50,299 bases of DNA from CAKZRD01 sp964549155. Its GTDB lineage: Archaea > Nanobdellota > Nanobdellia > Pacearchaeales > GW2011-AR1. Numbering within the stretch: the stretch's first letter is position 1; each line of letters opens with the position of its first letter. The notes beneath the pieces were generated by a model. That model was not told where the DNA came from. It worked only from the letters and a program-made list of their open reading frames with translations, and searched no databases. The stretch is from NCBI GenBank assembly GCA_964549155.1, contig CAZJUG010000002.1, positions 1 through 50,299 of the forward strand, written 5' to 3'. This document shows positions 24,228 through 33,789 of this stretch, piece by piece. Both the position numbers and the translations under genes were made by a program.

Positions 24228-25431
24228 ATTTATCCACTTCAGGATTCAACACAACAACAGAATACTTTTTTATACGAGCGAGTTTAATAATTTCATCGAG
24301 TTTAACATTCCTTAGATTAGTCTCATATTCATAATAGTCTTCTGCTTTTCTACAGATCTCAAACATAGTTAAGTTTGTTGCAGTACTTAATGAGTCCTCA
24401 TTTTCAACCAGAAAACTTCCAATTGCCTGTTTCTTAGCTTTTTCTAATTCCTTCTCAGAAAGAAGAGCTAACTTAGAAAATTCATTTAGAGAAACTTCTA
24501 TAACTTCTTGAGCTTTTTCCTTATCTGTTCCTGCCCAAATAACAAGATAAGAATAATTTTTTCCCATATCTAATTCGGTCTTTATTCCATATACTAATCC
24601 TCTTTTTTCCCGAACCTCTGTAAATAACCGACTAGACATGCCTTCTCCCAAGATAGCATTAAAAATTTCAGCAGCATAACTTTCTTTTTTAGAAGCAATA
24701 GGAAAATGGAAGCCAATTGCTAGATTAGTTTGTTCAATACCCTTCCTAGAAAAAATTTCTTTATTATTTTTAATAGAAATTTCTGGAATTGTAAGTTTTT
24801 TACCCTTCTTCTCAGGAATTAATTTTTCTGCTAAACTACAAATTTCCTTGAAAGAATTATTCCCCACCACAACTAGAACTGTATTTTCAGGAACATATGC
24901 AGCATCATGAACCTCTCTAATTTTCTTTTGATCCATAGATAAAACAATTTTTTCATTACCTGCTATAAATTCCCCAAAGGGGCCATTATATAGGTTTGAT
25001 TTGAGTTTATCCAAAACGAATGCATGAGGATTATCTTTATACATCTTAATCTCCTCACAAATTACCCTAGCTTCTTTTTTTATTTCCTCTACGGGAAAAA
25101 CAGGATTAAAGAAAATATCAAATAGAACATCTAGAGCTATTGAACAATGAACAGAAGGAACCTTCGCATGATAACAAGTCATTTCTTCATGAGTAAATGC
25201 ATTCAAAACCCCCCCAACAGATTCAATCTCTTCAGAGATTTGTTTAGCAGTTCTTTTTTCTGTTCCCTTGAAACAAAGGTGTTCTATAAAATGAGCAATG
25301 CCTTTTTCACTCTCTTTTTCATATTCCGCACCAAAACGAGTTGAAATCATAATAGTAGTAACAGGTACATCTCTTTTTTCATGAATTATTGTAAAACCAT
25401 TCTTTAATTTCTTTTTATTGAATAAAACCAT
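24226..25431 (-). CDS. M16-family zinc metallopeptidase
   Basis: The inverted zinc motif HFIEHLCFKGT (HxxEH) lies near residue 47, with the distal Glu in EARVICEEIKMYKDNP. The second, non-catalytic half shows the R/Y substrate motif GEGMSSRLFTEVREKRGLVY. At 401 aa it is a single two-domain chain, like the bacterial processing-protease (YmxG/PqqL short) type. There is no signal peptide, so it is cytoplasmic and probably degrades peptides. The neighbouring genes do not reveal a dedicated substrate. Confidence 0.93.
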   Translation of the reverse strand: MVLFNKKKLKNGFTIIHEKRDVPVTTIMISTRFGAEYEKESEKGIAHFIEHLCFKGTEKRTAKQISEEIESVGGVLNAFTHEEMTCYHAKVPSVHCSIALDVLFDIFFNPVFPVEEIKKEARVICEEIKMYKDNPHAFVLDKLKSNLYNGPFGEFIAGNEKIVLSMDQKKIREVHDAAYVPENTVLVVVGNNSFKEICSLAEKLIPEKKGKKLTIPEISIKNNKEIFSRKGIEQTNLAIGFHFPIASKKESYAAEIFNAILGEGMSSRLFTEVREKRGLVYGIKTELDMGKNYSYLVIWAGTDKEKAQEVIEVSLNEFSKLALLSEKELEKAKKQAIGSFLVENEDSLSTATNLTMFEICRKAEDYYEYETNLRNVKLDEIIKLARIKKYSVVVLNPEVDK

Positions 25432-25455
25432 AGTAGATAGGAGCTAATAGGGTTT

Positions 25456-26196
25456 TTATTTCTTCCTACAACGGAAAATTCTCTCGTCACCTAGAAAAAA
25501 TTCCTCTATTGAAAAATTCTCTTCTAAAAAATATCTTAGCCAATTCCGTCTGGCTTCAAATTTATTCCTTCCAGAAATACTTTTCATAGGCATAGAGATT
25601 ACAACTAAATCTTCTTTTTTTATTTCTTTATGAATCGTTAAAAGAAGCTTCTTTGAAGAATCTCTTTCAAATGATTCAAGAGCATCTATAACCTGAAAAA
25701 GTAAAATTGCCCTAGGAGATTCAATTTCTCTGAGTAGTCTTGTTATATTATCTAAATCAAAAATATCTCCCAATACTACCTTAGCATTTTTATAAGACTT
25801 GTCTTCAAAAAAATGATTTGTCTTATTGACTAATTGACCAACCGCTTCTAAACCAAGATAATTTATTCCAGAAAGAAAGTTATTTAGATAACTATATGAA
25901 AAACCGTTTACCCCACATCCAATATCCAAGATAGAAATAGGACTCACACCAGAAAAAATTTTTTCATAAAAACCTGAATATTCTCTCCCCTTAGAAGAGA
26001 TATGGCTTCTCAAAACTTCCTCAGATTCTAATTTTAGAACCTTATTAGTTAAAAAAACCCCAAAAAATTTTCTAAGTAATGCTCTCGCACTTTTCACATC
26101 TTCGTTAGACAACCTTAAAGCCCTTTCAACCAAACTACTTGGTAAAAGAGAAAATTCCTTCTTCTTCTTAACTTTTAGGATAAGTTCATTATTCAT
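25456..26196 (-). CDS. FmrO/ArmA-like 16S rRNA (guanine-N7)-methyltransferase family protein
   Basis: The 246-residue protein aligns along its length with the ArmA/Rmt/FmrO family. An N-terminal helical region (LLPSSLVERALRLS) leads to LRSHISSKGREYSGFYEKIF (family: H-S-S-x-x-E-R...F-Y). The SAM motif is ISILDIGCGVNGFSYSYL (family ILDxGCGxNPL). Then come LLFQVIDALESFERD and the diagnostic VVISMPMKSISGRNKFEARR (family VISFPxKSLxGxxKGM). In bacteria these enzymes methylate G1405 of 16S rRNA and give aminoglycoside resistance. The natural target in an archaeon is unknown. It lies between an M16 peptidase and a divergent P-type ATPase. It could instead be a housekeeping rRNA modifier. Confidence 0.75.
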   Translation of the reverse strand: MNNELILKVKKKKEFSLLPSSLVERALRLSNEDVKSARALLRKFFGVFLTNKVLKLESEEVLRSHISSKGREYSGFYEKIFSGVSPISILDIGCGVNGFSYSYLNNFLSGINYLGLEAVGQLVNKTNHFFEDKSYKNAKVVLGDIFDLDNITRLLREIESPRAILLFQVIDALESFERDSSKKLLLTIHKEIKKEDLVVISMPMKSISGRNKFEARRNWLRYFLEENFSIEEFFLGDERIFRCRKK

Positions 26197-26267
26197 AGAA
26201 ATCCTAATATTAGCCTATTTTTAAATGTCGCCAAAACATTTATTAAATCAGAATAATTAATTAGAAT

Positions 26268-28898
26268 ATGGAAAAAAGAGGGCTTAATTCTCAACAGGCA
26301 AAAAACCTTTTGGATAAATATGGTCCGAATGAGTTAAGAGAGATAAATAAAAAGGGACCCTTGATTATTCTCCTCCATCAAATAAAAGGGAACTTTATAA
26401 CATACCTATTATTTATAGCAATGGTTCTCTCTTTTTTTGTTGGTAAAAATATCACTGCATATACAATATTAGTTGTCATATTGCTCGTAACGATTACCGG
26501 ATTTTTTCAAGAGTATAAGGCAGAAAAAGTAATTTCTTCTCTGAAAGATATGATTGTTCCAGTATCTATTGTAATTCGAGACGGAAGAGAAATGGAAATA
26601 GAAACAACCAAACTTGTGCCAGGAGATATAATTCTTCTTAGAAATGGAGAAAAAATACCTGCAGATAGCATAATACTAGAACAAAAAGAGCTATTAGTAA
26701 ATGAGTCTATTCTAACAGGAGAATCAAAAGAAGTCTCTAAAAAAATTATAAAAAATGAAAAAGATTACTCTGAAGAAAATATGCTTTACATGGGTTCATT
26801 CATAGTTAATGGAAAATGTATTGCAAAAGTAATCCATACAGGAATGAATACTAAATTTGGTAAAATAGCTAAAATGATTTCACATGCAGAAAAAAAATTA
26901 CCTCTTCAAGATAAGATAAATTCAATCTCTAAATATATGATCCTAGTGGCAATATCATTTTCATTATTTACAGGGGCCCTAATGTTTTTTAATCAACCTT
27001 ATTCTACACAACTATTAATTGAAAGCCTGACCCTTGTTATCGCCCTAGCTGTTTCTGCATTTCCAGAAGGACTACCTGTTGTTCTCACAACAGCATTATC
27101 TCGTGGGGCGTATGTAATGGCCAAGAAAAATGCGATTGTTAATAGAATGTCAATCATAGAAACCTTAGGCGAGACAACAGTAATTTGTTCAGATAAGACT
27201 GGAACCATAACAAAAGGAGAAATGACTGTAAAAAAGATTTTAACAGATGGAAGAATTTATGAGGTGAGTGGAACAGGTTATGAAGGAAATGGAGACTTTA
27301 TTTTTAATAATAAGAAGATTAGTCCAGAAAAAGAGAAGGTATTATCCAGATTAATTGAGGCAGGTGTTGCTTGTAATGATGCAAACATAAGTAGAACAGG
27401 AGAAGATAAAAATTTTAATATAATTGGAAATCCTACAGAAGCAGCACTTCTTGTAATGGCCTCTAAAGCAGGAATATACCAAGAGGACTTACAATATTCT
27501 AGAATAGAGGAAATTCCATTCAATTCGGAAAGAAAAAGGATGTCTGTTTTAGTAAAAAATAAAGAAAAGAGATTAATCTATAGTAAAGGAGCTCCAGAAT
27601 TTGTATTGTCCCAATGTAAATATGTTCAAAGAAAAGAAGGAATATTCAGAATTACCGAAAAAGAAAGGAAGAACATATTGTTATTGAATGAGGATATGAC
27701 CTCTGAAACATTGAGAACTCTAGCCCTGGCATATAAAGAACCGAATAAGGGTAAGAAGATAGAAGAGAGTGATTTTATCTTTTTAGGACTAGTGGGCATA
27801 GAAGATCCCCCAAAAGAAGAAGTCAAAGAAGCAATCCAGATTTGCAAAAATGCAGGAATAGAAGTAAAGATGATTACAGGAGATAATAGAGAAACTGCAA
27901 AAGCAATAGCAAAACAGATAGGAATTCAAGGGAAAATAATGGACGGGAATGAATTAGAAAAAATTAGTGAAGAAGAACTTTCAAAGATTGTTAAAGAAAT
28001 TGTTATTTTTGCAAGAGTAAAACCTGAGCATAAACTAAAGATTGTAAAAGCATTAAAAATGAATGGAGAAATAGTAACCATGACTGGAGATGGAGTAAAT
28101 GATGCTCCAGCACTAAAAGAAGCCCATATAGGGGTAGCAATGGGTATCGCAGGAACAGATGTTTCCAGAGAAGTAGCAGATTTAACATTAAAGGATGATA
28201 ACTTCGCAACAATAGTAGAGGCAATAAAAGAAGGAAGAACTATTTTTAAGAATATAAGAAAATTTATAGGTTACCAGTTATCTTGTAACTATGCCGAACT
28301 AGCAATTCTATTTTTTGGAGTTTTACTAGCTCCATTTTTTGGATGGCACATACCCCTATTACTTGCATTACAGATATTGTTCATGAATTTAGTAACTGAT
28401 GACATCCCCGCAATAAGTCTTGCACTAACCCCTTCCTCGGAGGATATAATGTTAGAGAAGCCTATAAAAAATCAGAAAATTATGAATAAAGCTCACTGGG
28501 GCTGGACAATAACTGCAGGAGCTCTTATGGCTATAATGACTCTTGGAGTTTATTATGTTGTATTTAATATTGTTGGCCAAACGATAATAGATGCCAGAAC
28601 CACAGCATTACTTACATTAATCTTTTTAGAAATCGGAGGAGCATATAACTTTTTATCATTCAGGAGAGAAGTAACTCCAAAGTCTGCATTTGCAAATAAG
28701 TATCTATTTGGAGCATCTATAATCTCAATAATTGCCACAATAGTAATAATATATAGCCCCCTAAACAAAATTTTTGAGACAGTTCCTGTCGGAAGATTAG
28801 ATTGGATTTTCGCACTTTTATTTGCACTGATATTGATAATAATATTTAATATATTGAAAAGGATTAACAATAAGAAAGGTTTTTTGAAATTGAATTAA
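26268..28898 (+). CDS. P-type cation ATPase, Ca2+ (SERCA/PMR1) type
   Basis: All P-type landmarks are present in 876 aa: actuator LTGESKEVSKK, phosphorylation site CSDKTGTITKGEM, nucleotide-domain YSKGAPEFVL, and hinge MITGDNRETA with MTGDGVNDAPALKEAHIGVA. The ion-site helices are calcium-like: TM4 SAFPEGLPVVLT, TM5 NYAELAI and TM6 MNLVTDDIPAISLA. An N-terminal cation-ATPase domain (LNSQQAKNLLDKYGPNEL) and six C-terminal hydrophobic helices complete it. It exports Ca2+ (or Mn2+) using ATP. It is divergent from the methyltransferase gene. Confidence 0.94.
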   Translation: MEKRGLNSQQAKNLLDKYGPNELREINKKGPLIILLHQIKGNFITYLLFIAMVLSFFVGKNITAYTILVVILLVTITGFFQEYKAEKVISSLKDMIVPVSIVIRDGREMEIETTKLVPGDIILLRNGEKIPADSIILEQKELLVNESILTGESKEVSKKIIKNEKDYSEENMLYMGSFIVNGKCIAKVIHTGMNTKFGKIAKMISHAEKKLPLQDKINSISKYMILVAISFSLFTGALMFFNQPYSTQLLIESLTLVIALAVSAFPEGLPVVLTTALSRGAYVMAKKNAIVNRMSIIETLGETTVICSDKTGTITKGEMTVKKILTDGRIYEVSGTGYEGNGDFIFNNKKISPEKEKVLSRLIEAGVACNDANISRTGEDKNFNIIGNPTEAALLVMASKAGIYQEDLQYSRIEEIPFNSERKRMSVLVKNKEKRLIYSKGAPEFVLSQCKYVQRKEGIFRITEKERKNILLLNEDMTSETLRTLALAYKEPNKGKKIEESDFIFLGLVGIEDPPKEEVKEAIQICKNAGIEVKMITGDNRETAKAIAKQIGIQGKIMDGNELEKISEEELSKIVKEIVIFARVKPEHKLKIVKALKMNGEIVTMTGDGVNDAPALKEAHIGVAMGIAGTDVSREVADLTLKDDNFATIVEAIKEGRTIFKNIRKFIGYQLSCNYAELAILFFGVLLAPFFGWHIPLLLALQILFMNLVTDDIPAISLALTPSSEDIMLEKPIKNQKIMNKAHWGWTITAGALMAIMTLGVYYVVFNIVGQTIIDARTTALLTLIFLEIGGAYNFLSFRREVTPKSAFANKYLFGASIISIIATIVIIYSPLNKIFETVPVGRLDWIFALLFALILIIIFNILKRINNKKGFLKLN

Positions 28899-28917
28899 AA
28901 TTTTTATAATAATACCC

Positions 28918-29463
28918 TTAAAGATATTTAGATAATAATCTTTTATCTACACAACAAAGATTATTAAATTTTTTCTTAGGAAGAATTAGGAGAGTATTAT
29001 TGTATCTAACCCCTTCCTGAAAATCTGTCCAATATTCATAAAATCTTCTTGGAGAAAAATCTCTTACTTTAACTGAAGCACTATCTGACAAAAAAATATG
29101 ATTATTTATTCCTAAAACAGAAGCCCAGTGGTCCTCATTATAAATAGGATCAGTATAACACACCATCGGAGGAATCCCCTTACTTACCCACCCCTCCAAA
29201 AAGTTGATGTCTCTTTCCCTATCAAAATGAGCAGCTAATAGACCTAATTGTCTTGCTCCATTCACTAAACCCTGCGAATCACAACCCTCAGAAGAACTAG
29301 AACCCGTCAACCTAGAAATTTCTTTTTGTTGAATCTCCTCTCCCATCCAAAAATGATAAATGGACCTCAATGTTGCATCTCCGCAACGACCTTTTGTTTG
29401 AGGATAAATTTTATATCCTCTTATACCATTACTAACTGAAACTTCCTTTCCAGCTATTCCCAT
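28918..29463 (-). CDS. C39-like papain-fold protein
   Basis: The likely nucleophile lies in PQTKGRCGDATLRSIYHFWM and the His in IYNEDHWASVLGINN, followed by an Asp-containing LSDSASVKVRDF. This is the Cys...His...Asp arrangement of peptidase C39-like domains. No ABC transporter or double-glycine substrate is nearby, so this is a free-standing domain that may cleave or bind peptides. The ATG at 29463 lies 32 bases inside the end of dph6, in a different frame, implying translational coupling. An upstream TTG at 29469 is less likely. It converges with the P-ATPase. Confidence 0.7.
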   Translation of the reverse strand: MGIAGKEVSVSNGIRGYKIYPQTKGRCGDATLRSIYHFWMGEEIQQKEISRLTGSSSSEGCDSQGLVNGARQLGLLAAHFDRERDINFLEGWVSKGIPPMVCYTDPIYNEDHWASVLGINNHIFLSDSASVKVRDFSPRRFYEYWTDFQEGVRYNNTLLILPKKKFNNLCCVDKRLLSKYL

Positions 29464-30094
29464 CTCCAATGACCTTAGTTAAATTAACATTTAATTTTTC
29501 TTTAAAAAGTGGACAGTTTATAACTAAACTTTCAAACTCCCCTCCCTCTCCCGCAGGATTTATCTTATACTTTTCACCAAGAGAAGTTACTTCCTGAATA
29601 AATTTAGAGTCTATTATTCTTCCAACCCAAGACCTATCTAAAGGATATGCGGCAACAGCAGAAATCATCACATCAAACTGGTTATTAATTAAATCCCTTA
29701 GAAGTTCTAGCTGATCCTTTTGCCAAAGAGGATTTAAACAAATAATCCCTAATTTATCACAAATGTTTTGAATTCTGGAAGCTTGATAAGAACTCGCAAT
29801 AGCTCCTGTAACGATTCCTTCAAGACCATAATCTCTAATAGCAATCTTAATCGCATCTTCCAAGTCTATTAGTTCTTCTTCCTTATTCCCTTCTGTTTTG
29901 TGTGTAACTAATGGAATCTCCATTAGTTCTGCCTGTTTGTTAGTTAACTCTATCGCAGGAGTATGAAACATAAAACTATCTTTATTTTCAGAATAAATTG
30001 AAATAAGACAGACAATTTCATGACCTTCTTTCTTAGCAAGCCATGCTGCATATGTTGAATCTTTCCCTCCAGAAAATAAAACTCCAAGTTTCAT
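29432..30094 (-). CDS. dph6: Diphthine--ammonia ligase
   Basis: The ATP pyrophosphatase P-loop MKLGVLFSGGKDSTYAAWLA opens the protein. FMFHTPAIELTNKQAELMEI and the conserved EGIVTGAIASSYQASRI and CLNPLWQKDQLELLRDLI follow, all typical of archaeal Dph6/MJ0570. GEGGEFESLVINCPLFK near the end is also characteristic. It performs the last, ATP- and ammonia-dependent amidation of diphthine on elongation factor 2. Length (220 aa) is normal. It overlaps the C39-like gene. Confidence 0.94.
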   Translation of the reverse strand: MKLGVLFSGGKDSTYAAWLAKKEGHEIVCLISIYSENKDSFMFHTPAIELTNKQAELMEIPLVTHKTEGNKEEELIDLEDAIKIAIRDYGLEGIVTGAIASSYQASRIQNICDKLGIICLNPLWQKDQLELLRDLINNQFDVMISAVAAYPLDRSWVGRIIDSKFIQEVTSLGEKYKINPAGEGGEFESLVINCPLFKEKLNVNLTKVIGDGNSWKGSFS

Positions 30095-30255
30095 AGAATC
30101 TTGAAAAAAGAGGAGATTAAAAGGTTATGTGCCCCTAATTTGGCTGTTGCGAACTCTGTAATGAATGAGGCTCTTCTTTAAATCATTGAGAAACTTCTTT
30201 TTTAGTAACTTCCTCTTCATTAAAGGAAAATTTTACCAACCAACTAGTCCATTAT

Positions 30256-32754
30256 CTATCTAAATAATGTATACAAGCCCCCAAAGATTCTTTTCCATAA
30301 AGACTCTGGAGATTTATTTTCAGAAAAAGTATTTTCAGAAGCGATAGTTTCAGTATTTGGAGTCAATTCAAATTTAAAATCAGATACACTTACTGGAGGA
30401 TCACTAGAATCCCCTCTTAAGGAATAATCTATAGATGGTGTGTTGAAAAAGTCCTGTAATTCAAAAGAATTAAAAACATTTAAATTACTAAACCCCAATT
30501 CGAATCTTTTTAAGTTTGGGTAAAGAATCAGTGTAAAATGAGTATCATCATTCGCAGCTACCCCTATAGATTTTACTACAGTATCCGACATCCCCTCCTT
30601 TATACCTTGGGGGACCATAACCTTCAATTCATTAAATATCCTTTCATATCTTTCAACAGAACCCTCATTAATAAACTTCGTTTCTTCTATATGGTTTGTG
30701 CTAACAATAAGATTTTCCGAACTTTCAGGATATCTTATCCGTACCCCTTGATAATTACCCTCAATCACCGCTGCGACAATTTGTTGATTGCTTGGAGAAG
30801 ATAAGTGAAGAAGATATCCAGGGTAAGTTCTTTTTTCGTATAACACCCTATATACATCCCCTACAAAATCTGTTCCTTCTGCAGAGTCTATCGCATCTCT
30901 TATCATAAAACCGAGAGGATCGAAATTCTGACCCTTATTAGCATAACCAACCCCAAGAAGTTGATTTACATATATCCCCAAACCGTCCTCCCTAATAGCA
31001 GTAACTCCTCCGATAAGACCGGGAAGGGCTACCGAGACCCACTTTTTCTCAGAAGGATCACTAGGAGAATAAGAAATGAGCAACCAAAGGTTTGAAGGTT
31101 CAACACCCCCTGCATTATATCCAAGATCCAGATTCCTAGCCGAAATCGTATTCCCCTCAGATGTATGATCCCCCCAAACAGAATAGCTTGAACATAAACT
31201 CTCCCAAGAATCAGGAAGGAGATTTATAGCCTTTAAATCGTCAAGACTTACCTCTCTTTGTAAGCTATCTATATACAAATCAATTCCGCTATCTTTCATT
31301 CCCTGTAACATCCCCTCAAGTTCTTCAATATATTTTTCAGGTATGTTTGAATAGGAGATGTGTTGAACCAATAGATTATAATTGTCTGGATTTTCTAAAA
31401 TCCCCTCAAAAATAGAATAGTTTAAAAAAGAGATTATTCTTGGGGCTAAAAGTTTTCCATGAGTATACCCCATCTCATAATGAGTTCCTTCAAGTTTTAG
31501 GACATCAATTCCATTTATATTAATTAATGGACTGAAACAACCGCTATTTCTATCTAACTCAAAGGTATAAATAGAACTATAAACCTCTTCAATACCTCCT
31601 AAATCCGTAGTAATATGCACATTTAGACTATGATTCCCGAAAAGGATTTTATTTTCTGAAATATAAGGTCTTAAATCAATTTCAAACCCATACCCACTAT
31701 AGGTCGGTCTTGTCCTATTTGCATAATCTGTAATCCATCCTACATTGGGAATTTCCAAGCCGACATAAAATCTCTCATCTAGATTACTCCAATCCCCCAC
31801 AGCCCCAATTAATTTACAATTACTAAAAACAACATCCTTATAAGTAATCTCTCTTATAAGAGGAATACAGTTGTTAGTATTAGTAGAACACATACTACTA
31901 GAGTCACAGACAATTGTTCCATTCTTTTGTACATTTTGATTACAACTATCCTTTACATTCTTTATTCCACAAAAAGTATTCAAAGCAGGAGTAAAACTAG
32001 TTTTTGAAGGAGTACATCCACATACGTTAGGAGTTCCTCCACCACCACAAGTATTCGGAGAAGTACAACTTCCACAACTTATAGTCCTAGTCTTTCCACA
32101 ATTATCCATAGCGGTTACAGAACCACAATTTTTATTTAATCTCAAGCATAACTGGGTATCTGACTCTGGAGTACAAAAGACACAACGACCCGTAGAAGCA
32201 CTACATGCCCCTCCCAAGGCTGAACAATCCCTAACTTGTTTGAAAGAATATAAAACTCCACAAGGGGTCTCAGAATTGAAATACAATATGTTCATCTCCT
32301 TATTTCCAAAACAAAAATAACTAAAAGTTTTAGCCCATGTAAACTTATCATCTAGGTCTTGACTGAAATAAGAAGCCCCTCCGCAATCATTTACATCCTT
32401 ATAGATAAAAGATCCGGTTCTTATTCCTTGACCAACATTATTCAAATCAACAGTTCCATGAAAACAAGAATAGCCCTGAGGGCTTACAATCTCCAAAAGC
32501 TCAGAACACACAGAAACAGAACTTTCCTGAAATGCAATAACGTGGTAAAATCGCCCATACTGCTCTAATACTGTATTAATGAGAGACACATCTCCCAGTT
32601 TATAAATTACATTCCCACTAATCAAATTATCTCTCCCCAAAATTTTATCTAAAAAATCTCCAAACCATCCCGCACTAACAACAGAAACTGAAAAAAAAGA
32701 CACAACTACCAATGACAAAACACAAAAAGCAATCACCTTCTCCTCAATTTTCAT
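30256..32754 (-). CDS. Secreted Cys-rich protein with C45-type Ntn-hydrolase (acyltransferase) domain
   Basis: A signal peptide (CVLSLVVVSFFSVSVVSA) is followed by about 165 residues with little similarity. A Cys-rich stretch (about residues 180-300; CSALGGACSASTGRC and similar) and a linker come next. Then a C45/AAT-like domain (about 425-770) begins LKLEGTHYEMGYTHGKLLAP, with the presumed nucleophile Cys521 in LCSSYSVWGDHTSEGNTISA and RNLDLGYN. Members of this family self-cleave before the Cys and then hydrolyse or transfer acyl groups on amides. An outward-facing lipid- or N-acyl-amide hydrolase is inferred. The terminal 20 residues are weakly hydrophobic, not a clear anchor. Confidence 0.75.
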   Translation of the reverse strand: MKIEEKVIAFCVLSLVVVSFFSVSVVSAGWFGDFLDKILGRDNLISGNVIYKLGDVSLINTVLEQYGRFYHVIAFQESSVSVCSELLEIVSPQGYSCFHGTVDLNNVGQGIRTGSFIYKDVNDCGGASYFSQDLDDKFTWAKTFSYFCFGNKEMNILYFNSETPCGVLYSFKQVRDCSALGGACSASTGRCVFCTPESDTQLCLRLNKNCGSVTAMDNCGKTRTISCGSCTSPNTCGGGGTPNVCGCTPSKTSFTPALNTFCGIKNVKDSCNQNVQKNGTIVCDSSSMCSTNTNNCIPLIREITYKDVVFSNCKLIGAVGDWSNLDERFYVGLEIPNVGWITDYANRTRPTYSGYGFEIDLRPYISENKILFGNHSLNVHITTDLGGIEEVYSSIYTFELDRNSGCFSPLININGIDVLKLEGTHYEMGYTHGKLLAPRIISFLNYSIFEGILENPDNYNLLVQHISYSNIPEKYIEELEGMLQGMKDSGIDLYIDSLQREVSLDDLKAINLLPDSWESLCSSYSVWGDHTSEGNTISARNLDLGYNAGGVEPSNLWLLISYSPSDPSEKKWVSVALPGLIGGVTAIREDGLGIYVNQLLGVGYANKGQNFDPLGFMIRDAIDSAEGTDFVGDVYRVLYEKRTYPGYLLHLSSPSNQQIVAAVIEGNYQGVRIRYPESSENLIVSTNHIEETKFINEGSVERYERIFNELKVMVPQGIKEGMSDTVVKSIGVAANDDTHFTLILYPNLKRFELGFSNLNVFNSFELQDFFNTPSIDYSLRGDSSDPPVSVSDFKFELTPNTETIASENTFSENKSPESLWKRIFGGLYTLFR

Positions 32755-32880
32755 GAAAAAAAGAAATAAAACCTATATTTAAACCTTCGTTTTTTTTTTC
32801 GTTTTTACTTTTATTACTCCAACCAGATAAAAAATTAACGATAAGCAAATTTTTATAAACTAAAAAATCAAAATAGAATC

Positions 32881-33789
32881 ATGCCAGTTAATGCACATCC
32901 AGAATATATTAGTGCGGAAAGAGATTATGATAAAGCGACAACTACTGAAGAAAAGATAAGATGTTTAGAAAAAATGATTTCTTTTGCACCCTCACATAAA
33001 GGAGGAGAAAACCTAAGAGCACAGTTAAAAACAAGATATAGGAAACTAATAGATTCCTTAGAAAAAGCAAAGAAATCTGGAAAGTCAACTCAACAAGGAA
33101 TCAAAAAAGCAGAAATGCAGGTAATTCTTGTCGGACCTCCAAACTCTGGAAAGACAACAATTTTTAATAAACTTGCTGAACAAAGTTCGATTATAACTGA
33201 TTATCCCCACTCAACAAAGGAGTCTACACTTGGAACAATAGCTTACGAAGATGTAAAAATTCAGATTATAGACACTCCTTCATTTCCTAACACCGACAAA
33301 GGTTTGTTGCACACTACAGACACAATTCTTTTAACAATAGAAAATTTAAATCAATTTGAAAGTTCATTAGCAGAAATAGGAGCCACGAAAGCAAAAGTTA
33401 TAATAGCTATAACTAAAATAGATACCTTAAACGAACAAGAAAGAAGAAAGATAATAGCAAATCTTAAATCAAAATTCAAAAAATTTCAATTTTTACTTTT
33501 CAAAGAAAATATCTCAAAAGAAGAACTGAAAGAGATTAAAAGAACAATTTTTGAAACATTCCCCATAATAAGGATATATACAAAAGAACCAAAGAAAGAA
33601 CATTCTAGAGACCCTTTGATTCTAAAAACAGGTTCTACTCTTCAAGAAGTCGCAGGAAAAATTTCTAAAAATTTGAAAAACCAAACGAAGTCTGCGAAAA
33701 TATGGGGGCCTTCATCAAAGTTTGCAGGACAGATGGTCGGTCTTAACCATATTCTAAAAGATAAAGACATTGTAGAAATCAAAACTTAA
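32881..33789 (+). CDS. Drg/Obg-type GTPase with TGS domain
   Basis: GTPase motifs are G1 GPPNSGKTT (residues 85-93), G3 DTPS (usual DTPG/DLPG) and G4 ITKID. An N-terminal helical region precedes the P-loop. The C-terminal TGS domain is recognisable by SAKIWGPSSKFAGQMVGLNH and LKDKDIVEIKT. The Drg family acts with ribosomes. At 302 aa it is shorter than Drg (about 365), so the G-domain insertion is reduced. It overlaps the YggS-like gene by one base. TATA TTTTTATAAAC precedes it by about 25 bases. Confidence 0.88.
   Translation: MPVNAHPEYISAERDYDKATTTEEKIRCLEKMISFAPSHKGGENLRAQLKTRYRKLIDSLEKAKKSGKSTQQGIKKAEMQVILVGPPNSGKTTIFNKLAEQSSIITDYPHSTKESTLGTIAYEDVKIQIIDTPSFPNTDKGLLHTTDTILLTIENLNQFESSLAEIGATKAKVIIAITKIDTLNEQERRKIIANLKSKFKKFQFLLFKENISKEELKEIKRTIFETFPIIRIYTKEPKKEHSRDPLILKTGSTLQEVAGKISKNLKNQTKSAKIWGPSSKFAGQMVGLNHILKDKDIVEIKT

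Noticed and set aside
28918..29463. Bacteriocin export system because of the C39-like domain
   Set aside because: No ABC transporter domain, accessory protein or double-glycine leader peptide is nearby.
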